Below are positions 43,302 to 51,151 of a stretch of DNA of 64,000 nucleotides, piece after piece. The number at the start of each line of letters is the position of its first letter. The stretch's first letter is position 1. Made by a program: the position numbers and the translations under genes. This DNA comes from Pseudomonas chlororaphis subsp. piscium (GTDB taxonomy: Bacteria > Pseudomonadota > Gammaproteobacteria > Pseudomonadales > Pseudomonadaceae). Location: assembly GCF_003850345.1 (NCBI RefSeq), contig NZ_CP027707.1, positions 5,394,001 to 5,458,000 of the forward strand. Reading direction: 5' to 3'. A model generated the notes under the pieces. The model searched no databases, had not been told where the DNA came from, and worked only from the letters and a program-made list of their open reading frames with translations.

Positions 43302-44302
43302 GCGAAACGCAGCCGCTGGCCGATGCCCAGGCGCCGGGCCTTTTGCAGCAGGGCATGGCCCAGGGCGATATCGCTGAGGCTCAGGCCACGGTGCCAGAAC
43401 AGGATGTTTTCTTCGGCATGCTGCCGGCCGCTACGCTGGCCCGCGACTATCTGCCCGAGCTCGGCGTGCAGGGTTTGTTCACTGAGTTTGCCGGCCTCGA
43501 CGTGGGCCCGCAGCGCACCGAACATCCCGCCCTTGCACTGGCCCCAGTCGTCCACCACCAGCTTGTCCATGATGTCGGTCAGCGACAGCTCCACCGCGCT
43601 CATGGTGCCGTAAGGCACGACAAAGGCACCGGGCTTGATCCACTCGGTGCGCAGCAGCGGTTCGGGCTGGTTCAGCCGCGACGCCTCGACCACAATGTCC
43701 GCGCCGCGCACCGCGCTCTCCCAGTCGTGGGTGACGATCACCGGCTTGCCCAGGTCGCGGCGCAGGCGTTCGGCAAAGGCTTCGCGGCTGTCTTCGCGAC
43801 GCGAGTGCACGCGGATTTCCTCGAAGTCGAACAGGTGGTCCAGCAGCCGCACGTTCCAGTACGCCGTGCCGCGAGCGCCGATATGGGCCAGCGCCTTGCT
43901 GTCCGGGCGGGCCAGGTACTTGGCGCCGATGGCGGTGATCGCACCGGTGCGCATATCGGTGATCGCCGAGGCATCAAGGATCGCCTGGGGCACGCCGGTG
44001 GCCGGGTCCAGCAGGTTGAGGATCGCCAGTTCCGACGGCAGGCCCTGGCGGTAGTTGTCGACGAAGTCGCCCACCACCTTGACCCCGGCGTGGCCGATGT
44101 CGCCACCGAGCACCCCGCGCAGCACATTGAAATGGCCGTTGATAACGCCCCCGGGAATCAGGTGGGTGCGCGGCTCGATCACCGCTTCGCCACGGCCCTG
44201 GAGCGCCAGGCTGGCTTCGATGGCGGCGAGGATCTCGTCGTTGCTCAGGGCCAGCTCGGCGATGTCCAGGCCGTTGAGAAAATCGATATAGATGGGTTTC
44301 AT
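43298..44302 (-). CDS. Ornithine cyclodeaminase / mu-crystallin family protein
   Basis: 334 residues. Family blocks: GVKVVGDFVDNYRQGLPSEL, AITDMRTGAITAIGAKYLAR, then a Rossmann domain and a C-terminal return. The nucleotide-binding loop reads HIGARGTAYWN, not the usual GxGxQA, and the position of the catalytic Asp (usual ...VNAVGAD) reads FVVPYGTMS, so neither NAD use nor cyclodeaminase chemistry is assured. ATG 44302 starts five bases after the stop of the binding-protein gene. Coupled by overlap to the HAL-like gene. Confidence 0.85.
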   Translation of the reverse strand: MKPIYIDFLNGLDIAELALSNDEILAAIEASLALQGRGEAVIEPRTHLIPGGVINGHFNVLRGVLGGDIGHAGVKVVGDFVDNYRQGLPSELAILNLLDPATGVPQAILDASAITDMRTGAITAIGAKYLARPDSKALAHIGARGTAYWNVRLLDHLFDFEEIRVHSRREDSREAFAERLRRDLGKPVIVTHDWESAVRGADIVVEASRLNQPEPLLRTEWIKPGAFVVPYGTMSAVELSLTDIMDKLVVDDWGQCKGGMFGALRAHVEAGKLSEQTLHAELGQIVAGQRSGRQHAEENILFWHRGLSLSDIALGHALLQKARRLGIGQRLRFA

Positions 44303-44307
44303 GTGGC

Positions 44308-45237
44308 TCACTCGCTCTTGAATACGATCTGCTCGATCCGCACGGCCTTGGGGATCAAGTGGTTGGCGAGGAACAGGTCGGCGGTGCGTTGCTGGCTGGC
44401 CACGACCCGGGCATCGATGCCTTGCAGCGGCGAGCGCGAACGATGGCTGAAGTAGCTTTCCACCACCGGCCGTTGCAGGCCGAGGATGCGCGTCATGCTG
44501 TCGATGCTGGCGTCGCGCTGGTCGAAGGACAGCTGCTGGGCCGCGCCGAAGGCCTTGAGGATTGGCGCCACGGCAGCGCCGTGCTGACGCACGAACGCAC
44601 CGCTGGCGATGTAGAAGCTGCCGCCGGAATCCAGGCCCTGGCCATCGCTGAGCAGGCGTGCGCTGCCGTCGAGCAAGGCTGCCGAATAGTAGGGATCCCA
44701 GATCACCCAGGCGTCCAGCTTGCCCTGCTCGAACGCCGCGCGGGCATCGGCCGGCGACAGGTACACCAGGCTTACGTCGCTGAGTTTCAGGCCGGCGCGT
44801 TGCAGGCTCTTGAGGAAGAAATTGTGCGCGCTGGAACCCTTGAGCAGCGCCACCCGCTTGCCCTTGAGGTCGGCCAGGCTCTGCGCCTGGCTGTTCTTGG
44901 GCAGCAGGATGGCTTCGGTCTTGCCGTCGCTGGGCTCGACGCCGATGTATTGCAAGTCGATCCCCGCGGCCTGGGCAAAGATCGGCGGGATGTCACCGAT
45001 ATTGCCCACATCCACGCTGCCGCCGTTCAGTGCCTCGATCAGTTGCGGGCCGCCGGGGAATTCGATCCATTGCACCTGGGTGCCCGGCAAGGCTTTCTCC
45101 AGCAACTGGTGCTCGCGAGCCAGGACCATGCTCACCGAGCTTTTCTGATAGCCGATCCGCAATTGCCCAGGCTCGGCGGCCAGGACCAGCGCAGCGCAGA
45201 GCGTGAGACACAGGGTGACGATAAAACCTTTGAACAT
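44308..45237 (-). CDS. Aliphatic-sulfonate-type ABC solute-binding protein (SsuA/TauA-like)
   Basis: 309 residues. Signal peptide 1-20 (LCLTLCAALVLAA). Mature part begins LRIGYQKSSVSMVLAREHQL as in SsuA, with FPGGPQLIEALNGGSVDVGN, LKGKRVALLKGSSAHNFFLK and DAWVIWDPYYSAAL, all ligand-site blocks of the family. The mature protein has no Cys and few Met, as is common for sulfur-starvation proteins, but the set is too small to weigh. No permease or ATPase gene is near; the gene leads into the OCD and HAL-like genes. Confidence 0.88.
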   Translation of the reverse strand: MFKGFIVTLCLTLCAALVLAAEPGQLRIGYQKSSVSMVLAREHQLLEKALPGTQVQWIEFPGGPQLIEALNGGSVDVGNIGDIPPIFAQAAGIDLQYIGVEPSDGKTEAILLPKNSQAQSLADLKGKRVALLKGSSAHNFFLKSLQRAGLKLSDVSLVYLSPADARAAFEQGKLDAWVIWDPYYSAALLDGSARLLSDGQGLDSGGSFYIASGAFVRQHGAAVAPILKAFGAAQQLSFDQRDASIDSMTRILGLQRPVVESYFSHRSRSPLQGIDARVVASQQRTADLFLANHLIPKAVRIEQIVFKSE

Positions 45238-45283
45238 CGGTGACTCCCAAACGAATTGAAAACACGGTCGGCCATGACGGCCT

Positions 45284-45415
45284 CATCGCCAGCAAGCCTG
45301 GCTCCTACAGAAGCCAGAAACGCCGCAGGCCAATGTAGGAGCGAGGCTTGCCCGCGATAGCGATCCCCCTGACACACCCCACCGCCTGTATCGCGCGCAA
45401 GCTGCGCTCCTACAG
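45284..45415. repeat. REP cluster: one single and one paired REP
   Basis: A single REP end (CATCGCCAGCAAGCCTGGCT to CTACAG, 45284-45310) and a pair starting GTAGGAGCGAGGCTTGCCCG (45335) and ending GCGCTCCTACAG (45415). Spacer GCGATCCCCCTGACACACCC resembles those at 41610 and 41727. Confidence 0.88.
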
Positions 45416-45443
45416 AGGCGCTGCCGCTCCAGGCGCAAGCGGC

Positions 45444-46457
45444 TTACAGGGCGGCGCTGACGCGGCTGGCGATTTCGCTCGGCACCCAGCCTTGCCAGAC
45501 CTGCGGCTGCTCGCGCAGGAAGGCCTCGGCGACCTGGCGCGGTGGCTGGCGGGTTTCGCTCATCTGGCCCAGGGTGCGGTTCAGCAGGTCGATCGGCAGG
45601 TCGACCTTTTCAAAGAAACTCACCAGCTCCGGGTACTGCGCCTTGAACGGCGCGGACACGCCGATGGCCAGGTGCGCCGGCATCGACCGGGTGCCCTGCG
45701 GATGGGGGTTGCTGGCATCGGCCAGGGTCTTCCAGGCCTCGGCGTTGAAGGCTGGCTCCTCCAGCTTCACCAGCTTGAACTTGCCCAGTAGCGGCGTCGG
45801 CGACCAGTAATAGAACAGCACCGGTTTGCCGCGGCGGATCGATGAGCTGACCTCGGCATCCAGGGCCGCGCCGGAACCGGTGCGGAAGTTCACGAAGCTG
45901 TCGCTCAGCCCATAGGCCTTGAGCTTCTGGCTGTTGACGATTTCCGAGGTCCAGCCAGTGGGGCTGTTGAGAAAGCGCCCACGGCCCGGGTCTTCCGGAT
46001 CGCGGAACACCTCCTTGTAGCGTGCCAGGTCAGCCACCGATTTCAGCTCCGGCGCCAGCGGCTTGATACCGCGCTCGGCATCGCCCTTGATCACGTATTC
46101 CGGCACCCACCAGCCTTCGGTGGCGCCCTTGACCGTATCGCCCAGGCCGAACACCTTGCCCTCGGCTTCGGCCTTGACCCAGGCCGGACTGCGCCCGGCC
46201 CACTCTTCGCCAATCACCTGGATATCGTTCTTGGCAAGCGCCGCTTCGAGGCTGACCGTGCTGCCGGGCAGGGTCTCGGTCGGATAGCCGTAGCCCTTCT
46301 CGACGATCAGCCGCAGCACCTCGGTGATCAGGCTGCCGCTTTCCCAGGTGATGTCGCCGAAGTGGATCGGCGCCGGCTTGTCCGCCGCTGGCGCCTGCTG
46401 GGCCAGCAGGCTGAAAGTCAGCAGCGAGGTGCCGAGCAGGTGTTTGATGATCTTCAT
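45444..46457 (-). CDS. Glycine-betaine-type (OpuAC/ProX-like) ABC solute-binding protein
   Basis: 337 residues. Signal peptide ends QQAPAA before DKPAP. Mature: IHFGDITWESGSLITEVLRL, GYPTETLPGSTVSLEAALAK, VIGEEWAGRSPAWVKAEAEG, GATEGWWVPEYVIKGD and PVLFYYWSPTPLLGKFKLV, the aromatic-box blocks of the OpuAC fold for quaternary amines or similar cations. It stands without a permease or ATPase gene, between the TonB receptor gene and the SsuA-like gene, all on the same strand, and a REP cluster separates it from the latter. Confidence 0.9.
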   Translation of the reverse strand: MKIIKHLLGTSLLTFSLLAQQAPAADKPAPIHFGDITWESGSLITEVLRLIVEKGYGYPTETLPGSTVSLEAALAKNDIQVIGEEWAGRSPAWVKAEAEGKVFGLGDTVKGATEGWWVPEYVIKGDAERGIKPLAPELKSVADLARYKEVFRDPEDPGRGRFLNSPTGWTSEIVNSQKLKAYGLSDSFVNFRTGSGAALDAEVSSSIRRGKPVLFYYWSPTPLLGKFKLVKLEEPAFNAEAWKTLADASNPHPQGTRSMPAHLAIGVSAPFKAQYPELVSFFEKVDLPIDLLNRTLGQMSETRQPPRQVAEAFLREQPQVWQGWVPSEIASRVSAAL

Positions 46458-46489
46458 GGTGAACCTCTTGCTGGTTATTCACGTATTCC

Positions 46490-46594
46490 GTAGCCGCTGC
46501 CGCAGGCTGCGACCGGTCTGGACGGCATTGCGTATTTTCGAGGCCGCCGGGAAGGTCCTGCGGACCTTGGCGCAGCCTTCGGCAGCGGCTACAG
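46490..46594. repeat. REP pair of the GCAGCGGCTAC type
   Basis: GTAGCCGCTGCCGCAGGCTG at the left, GCAGCCTTCGGCAGCGGCTA at the right, separated by about 60 bases. It ends at the stop codon of the TonB receptor gene. Confidence 0.85.
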
Positions 46595-46596
46595 GG

Positions 46597-49251
46597 TTAA
46601 AAGTCGTAGCTGAGCCTGGTGTAATAGAACGCCCCCTCCGGCGCCGACGGCGACAGGTAGCTGTACTGCTGCCCCGGGGTCTGGCGCAGGCGGGTGTTGA
46701 AGTCGTCGGGCTTGCTGTCGAACAGGTTGTTGGCGCCCACCGACAGGCGCAGTTGCCGGGTGAAGGCGTAGTTGACGTCCAGGTCGGTGTTCCACTGCGC
46801 AGAGAAGGTCTGGTCGTACTGCGCGTTGGCCGCCGACGCCGCGTATTTGCGGTACTCGCCATAGCGGGTCTCGGACAGCGCGATGGTCCAGGGGCCGTAG
46901 CGATGGATCGCCCCCAGCACCAGCTTGTCTTCCGGGTAGCCGTGTTCGAGGAAGCCCTGGGCTTCGCGGGTCAGCACGTCGAAGCCGAACGGGTTGGAAT
47001 GGATCTTCTCGATGCTGGTGCGGGCCTTGGTGTAGCCGGCCGACAGGCTCAGGGCGCCGTAGCGCTGCAGGTCGAGGTTGTACTTGCCGACGATGTCGAC
47101 GCCACGGGTGCGGGTGTCGGCGGCGTTGGTCATGAACTGCGCCCAGGTGTACTGGCCGAACCCGGCCTCGCTGAGAATCCGCTCGGCGTCCGGCCCGGAA
47201 ATCCCGCCGCTGTAGAGCAGCCGGTCGCGGATGGAGATCTGGTAGGCGTCGATGGTCAGCGACGCCTGCTCGCTCGGCCGCAGCACCAGGCCCAGGGAAT
47301 AGTTGGTGGACTTCTCCGGCTTCAGCGGCTGCGCGCCCAGGGCGCGGGCCGCCGGGTGGTCGGCCGGGAGCATGCGGGTCAGCACCGGGTTGCCGTTGAT
47401 ATCGACGTTGGTGGTGGTGGTCCAGGAAGTGCCGATCTGCCCCAGGGTCGGCGCCCGGTAGGCGTTGTTGACCGTGGCCCGCAAACCCACCTGCGGGGTG
47501 AAGTCGTAGCGCGCCGAGAGCTTGCCGGTGGTGGCCGAGCCGAAGTCGGAATAGTGCTCGGTGCGCCCGGCAAGCCCCAGCTGGAACTTGTCGGTGACCT
47601 GGTTTTCCATGCCGAAATACACCCCGCCGACATGCCGCTTGTAGGTCCCGGCATCGTCCGGGGTCAGGCCGGATGCCTGCACCGCGCCCACTTGCACGCC
47701 ATCGATGCCGCCGAAGGAATAGGAGGAATAGTCGCCCTCCTCCAGCCGGTACTGCTCGTCGCGATAGGCCACCCCCGCCGAGACTGTGAGCGGATGCTCC
47801 GACCAGGCGACGTCCAGGTCCTTGGCATAGTCCAGGGTCAGGTTGGTCTGTTCGTTGACCAGCGTGGCCACGTCGAACTTGGTCGGGCTGTTGGCGCCGT
47901 AACTGGGGTTGACCGTGTTGAAGGCCAGTTCGTCGTGCTTGTCGCGGCCATAGGTGGCGCTGAGGTCGAAGCGCCCGAGGCTCTCGTCCTCGTAGCGGCT
48001 GCCCACTGTCAGCGCGCCATCCTCATAGCGGTAGCGGTACTTGGGAATGGTGCCGTTGGGGTAGATCGAGGCGACGTTGTTGGGGTTGCTGGCCAGCAGC
48101 GGCGGCGTGTTGTTGACCGACTTGTCCTGGCCGAAGGTGGCGAAGCTGTAGAGTCGCCACTGATCGCTGAGGCCGACTTCGGCGTTGGCCGCCAGGTTGT
48201 ATTTGTCGCGACTGGCGCCGCCCCAGCGCGGGTCCTGCAACTGGCCGCCGGCTTCATATTTGTCGCCGATGTCGGTGGGTTTGTTGTTCAGGCCATTGAA
48301 GCTCAGGGTCAGGAAACCATCCCCCGGCAGGCCCAGGCCGTACCAGCCATCGGCGCTCTTGCTGAAACCGTCGCCCTGGGCGTACTGGCCCAGTTGGGTG
48401 TTGAGCTGGCCACCGCTGTCGCGCTCCTTGAGCACGATATTGACCACCCCGGCCACCGCGTCGGAACCGTACTGCGCCGAGGCGCCGTCGCGCAGCACTT
48501 CGACATGGTCGATGGCGCTGATGGGAATCATGTCCAGGTCCACCGGCTGCGCGCCAATGAAGGGTACGCCGCCGGAGATGTTGACCACCGCCGAGGCGTG
48601 CCGGCGCTTGCCGTTGATCAGCACCAGGGTCTGGTCCGGCGACAGCCCGCGCAGGGAAGCGCCCTTGGGGTTCTGCCCGCGGGTGGCGCTCTGGTTCTGT
48701 GGAAAGTTGAACGACGGCAGCAGTTGGAACAGCGCCTGGTTGAGGCTGGTGGCGCCGGTCTGCACCAACTCCTCGCTGTTGATCACGTCCACCGGCGCCG
48801 CGCTGGTCAGGGCCGTGGCGTCGCTGCGCCGGGTACCGATGGCCACCACCCGGTCGAGGGTCGGGGCCGCGGCTTCGCTGGCCTGGACCTTGGCCTTGCT
48901 GCCGGTCGCGCTCGCCGGTTGCGGGCCTTCCTTGATGATGAACGCGCCATCCGGGCTGACTTGCAGTTGCAGGCCGGTGCCGCGCAAGGCAGCCGCCACC
49001 GCCTGCTCGGCGGACAACGAACCATCGACCCTGGCCGAGGAGTAGTTGCCCAGTTGCGGGGTAAAGGAAATCACCTGGCCGCTTTGCCGGCTGATGCTCA
49101 GCAGCACCTCGTCCAGCGGACCGGGTGCCAGGTGGTATTGCTGGCGAGCCGCTTCGGCCCCCTGGGCGCCAGCAAGAAACAGCGCGGCCAAGGGGCCGAT
49201 GGCCAAGGCCAGACGCGAACGACGCTGCACGGTTGTGGATATAGGCAACAT
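46597..49251 (-). CDS. TonB-dependent receptor/transducer with N-terminal signalling (STN) domain
   Basis: 884 residues. Signal peptide 1-34 or so (LAIGPLAALFLAGAQGAEA). An STN domain follows (YHLAPGPLDEVLLSISRQSG, NYSSARVDGSLSAEQAVAAA), then a linker, the plug (VDVINSEELVQTGATSLNQA; LRGLSPDQTLVLINGKRRHA; DHVEVLRDGASAQYGSDAVA) and a 22-strand barrel ending with YYTRLSYDF (terminal Phe). The STN domain and the FecI/FecR genes upstream mean that it probably signals its own ligand to the sigma factor. The ATG at 49251 has GGGGGGAG. The ligand may be a compound bound by the two adjacent solute-binding proteins; this is inference. Confidence 0.93.
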   Translation of the reverse strand: MLPISTTVQRRSRLALAIGPLAALFLAGAQGAEAARQQYHLAPGPLDEVLLSISRQSGQVISFTPQLGNYSSARVDGSLSAEQAVAAALRGTGLQLQVSPDGAFIIKEGPQPASATGSKAKVQASEAAAPTLDRVVAIGTRRSDATALTSAAPVDVINSEELVQTGATSLNQALFQLLPSFNFPQNQSATRGQNPKGASLRGLSPDQTLVLINGKRRHASAVVNISGGVPFIGAQPVDLDMIPISAIDHVEVLRDGASAQYGSDAVAGVVNIVLKERDSGGQLNTQLGQYAQGDGFSKSADGWYGLGLPGDGFLTLSFNGLNNKPTDIGDKYEAGGQLQDPRWGGASRDKYNLAANAEVGLSDQWRLYSFATFGQDKSVNNTPPLLASNPNNVASIYPNGTIPKYRYRYEDGALTVGSRYEDESLGRFDLSATYGRDKHDELAFNTVNPSYGANSPTKFDVATLVNEQTNLTLDYAKDLDVAWSEHPLTVSAGVAYRDEQYRLEEGDYSSYSFGGIDGVQVGAVQASGLTPDDAGTYKRHVGGVYFGMENQVTDKFQLGLAGRTEHYSDFGSATTGKLSARYDFTPQVGLRATVNNAYRAPTLGQIGTSWTTTTNVDINGNPVLTRMLPADHPAARALGAQPLKPEKSTNYSLGLVLRPSEQASLTIDAYQISIRDRLLYSGGISGPDAERILSEAGFGQYTWAQFMTNAADTRTRGVDIVGKYNLDLQRYGALSLSAGYTKARTSIEKIHSNPFGFDVLTREAQGFLEHGYPEDKLVLGAIHRYGPWTIALSETRYGEYRKYAASAANAQYDQTFSAQWNTDLDVNYAFTRQLRLSVGANNLFDSKPDDFNTRLRQTPGQQYSYLSPSAPEGAFYYTRLSYDF

Positions 49252-49320
49252 GACTCCCCCCAAAAGCATCCAACAATGGAAATCCAACAACGCTGCTCCC
49301 CGCAGCGTTTACGGGAGTGA

Positions 49321-49370
49321 TGTGCAACGGCCGGGCGAAAACTTGCAGATCCTTTGGTTATGGTCTTAGA
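49321..49370 (-). promoter_or_regulatory. 50-bp element shared with the desaturase promoter (copy 1, TonB receptor)
   Basis: Aligned without gaps to 52967-53016, 38 of 50 bases are identical. Conserved blocks read on the plus strand are TGTGCAACG, AAAACTTGCAGATC, GGTTAT and CTTAGA. It ends 69 bases before the TonB receptor ATG on the minus strand, so it probably contains the promoter and a binding site, possibly for the FecI-like sigma factor at 50452. Confidence 0.7.
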
Positions 49371-49401
49371 ACCACCTCAAGCGGCGCAGGCCAATGCTTC
49401 T

Positions 49402-49483
49402 GTAGGAGCGCAGCTTGCGCGCGATGCAGCCAACGCGGTGGGCCAGGAAAACCGCCATCGCGGGCAAGCCTCGCTCCTACAGA
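49402..49483. repeat. REP pair
   Basis: GTAGGAGCGCAGCTTGCGCG and CGGGCAAGCCTCGCTCCTAC, between fecR and the TonB receptor promoter. It separates the fecIR transcript from the receptor gene. Confidence 0.88.
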
Positions 49484-49490
49484 AGCAGGG

Positions 49491-50450
49491 TCAGGCGGCA
49501 CTCAGGGTTACCCACAGATCGGTATGGCGGGTAATGCGGATCGGCAGGGTGCGGGCCAGGCTGTCGAGGATCTGTTGCGGGTTGTCCAGGCGGAACAGGC
49601 CGCTGACCCGCAGCCCGGCGATGGCCGGATCCAGGCGCAACACCCCGCGTCGATACGGGCGCAATGCTTCCACCACTTCCGACAGCGGCGTATCGCGCAG
49701 CTCCAGCAAGCCGTCGACCCAGGCCGTGGCACTGCCACGGCTCGGGCGCACCGGGCCGAAATGGAAGGCGTCGTAGGCCACCTCATGGCCGCCGGGCAAT
49801 TGCAGGCGTTCGCCACTGCGCCCGGCGATGTCCAAGGGACCGTTGAGCGCCGTGGCATGCCCCTGGCCGTCGCGTTCGCGCACCAACAGGCGGTTGCCCG
49901 TGGCCTGGATCCGCGCCTGCGCGGTGTGGATGAAAAACGGTCGGGCCGGATCGCTGGCCAGGTTCAGCAGCACTTCGCCATCCAGCAAATGCACCACCCG
50001 ACGCTGGCGATCGAAGTCGATGTTCGCCGCGCTCCGGGCATTCAGGCTCAGCTCGCTGCCGTCCGGCAGGCTCAACGACTGGCGCTGGCCGGTGCCGGTG
50101 TGCAGGTCCGCGGTCAGCTCGGCCAAAGGCAGGCCGCGCTGACTGACCAGCGCCCCCGCCCCCAGCACTACGCCGGCGCCGAGCAAGGCCCGCTGTAGCA
50201 CCTTGCGCCGACTGCTCGGGGCGTTCAGCGCCCGCTGCAACAGCTGGCCATTGACGCCCTGGGCAATCGGCACCTGGAACACCCCAAGGCGGGTTTCCAA
50301 CTGGCGACACAGCTGCTCGTGCCGCGGGTCCGCATTGCGCCAGCGCTGGTAGGCTCGGCGCTCGGCCTCGCTGGCCTGCCCCGAATTCATCAGCACCCAC
50401 CAGCGGGTGGCGTCGTCGATCAGCTGTTCCCGACTCGGTTCGTGGCTCAT
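49491..50450 (-). CDS. FecR-family anti-sigma / signal-transducing membrane protein
   Basis: 319 residues. Cytoplasmic N-terminal anti-sigma domain with DDATRWWVLMNSGQASEAER and RWRNADPRHEQLCRQLETRL; one transmembrane helix near 88-105 (LLGAGVVLGAGALV); periplasmic FecR domain with TADLHTGTGQRQSLSLPDGS, ELSLNARSAANIDFDRQRRV and a C-terminal STN-like segment SGLFRLDNPQQILDSLARTL. It passes the receptor signal to the FecI-like sigma factor, whose gene ends one base before. Confidence 0.92.
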   Translation of the reverse strand: MSHEPSREQLIDDATRWWVLMNSGQASEAERRAYQRWRNADPRHEQLCRQLETRLGVFQVPIAQGVNGQLLQRALNAPSSRRKVLQRALLGAGVVLGAGALVSQRGLPLAELTADLHTGTGQRQSLSLPDGSELSLNARSAANIDFDRQRRVVHLLDGEVLLNLASDPARPFFIHTAQARIQATGNRLLVRERDGQGHATALNGPLDIAGRSGERLQLPGGHEVAYDAFHFGPVRPSRGSATAWVDGLLELRDTPLSEVVEALRPYRRGVLRLDPAIAGLRVSGLFRLDNPQQILDSLARTLPIRITRHTDLWVTLSAA

Positions 50451-50451
50451 G

Positions 50452-50973
50452 TCATTCCAGGCTCAGGCGCAGACAACGCTGGGCGGCCCGGGTCATGTAG
50501 TCGCTGACCGAACGTTGCGAGATGCCCAGTTGCTCGGCGATCTGCGGGTAGGTCAGGCCGTTGACCTGGGACAGCAGGAAGGTCGCCTTGACCTTGGCCG
50601 GCAGGCCGTCGAGCAGGCGGTCGATGGCTTCCAGCGCCTCGAGCATCTGCGCCAGGTCCTGGGGCGAGGGCTGCACGGCTTCGTCGTCATGCTGCAAGGC
50701 ATCGAGGTAGGCCCGCTCCAGGTCGCGACGGCGCCACAGCTGGTACACCAGGCGTTGCGAAATGGTGGTCAGCAGGGCCCGTGGCTGGTGGATCGGCAAT
50801 ACTTCGGGCCTGCTCAACAGCTGGACGAAGGTGTCGGCGGCAATGTCTTCGGCGCTGGCGCCGGCATCCAGGGAGTGGTGCAGGTGGTAGCGCAGGCGGC
50901 TGCACAGCCAGTCGTAATGACTGCGGAACAGACCGCCCACATAGTCGCTGTGAGTGGTGTCGGCGCCGGACAT
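50452..50973 (-). CDS. FecI-like ECF sigma factor
   Basis: 173 residues. Region 2: LFRSHYDWLCSRLRYHLHHS, SAEDIAADTFVQLLSRPEVL, PRALLTTISQRLVYQLWRRR; region 4: LDGLPAKVKATFLLSQVNGL, TYPQIAEQLGISQRSVSDYM. Standard FecI/PvdS-type iron-starvation sigma. It lacks an upstream copy of the 50-bp element, so it may be driven by a Fur-type promoter in the AT-rich region before it. Confidence 0.92.
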   Translation of the reverse strand: MSGADTTHSDYVGGLFRSHYDWLCSRLRYHLHHSLDAGASAEDIAADTFVQLLSRPEVLPIHQPRALLTTISQRLVYQLWRRRDLERAYLDALQHDDEAVQPSPQDLAQMLEALEAIDRLLDGLPAKVKATFLLSQVNGLTYPQIAEQLGISQRSVSDYMTRAAQRCLRLSLE

Positions 50974-51040
50974 AGTGGCTCCAATGAAGAAGGTTGCGCG
51001 GTATGTCCGGTGTTCCGGTGCGGCGATCCTAACAAGGAAG

Positions 51041-51100
51041 GCTTATTCTTTAATAATATTTAAATTTCATTTTTATAGAATTTTATGGAATTAAAAGATA
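51041..51100 (-). promoter_or_regulatory. AT-rich segment upstream of fecI-like gene
   Basis: About 60 bases of mostly A and T (TTCTTTAATAATATTTAAAT within it) in an otherwise GC-rich region, 70-130 bases before the sigma gene. The location suits a promoter and Fur box, but no copy of the Fur consensus can be read with certainty. Confidence 0.4.
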
Positions 51101-51151
51101 AGCGGCGCCTGCTGGATTTTCGCCAGCAAGCCCGCCTCTCCAGGGATGCTT

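Noticed and set aside
46324..49320. A 998-codon open frame on the plus strand opposite the TonB receptor gene
   Set aside because: It is fully antisense to a clear receptor gene, has no family motif and shows the Arg/Gly/Val-rich composition that high-GC antisense frames produce.
51108..51133. Hairpin considered as terminator after the PhnD-like gene
   Set aside because: Only about six paired bases and no T-run on the minus strand; too weak to list.
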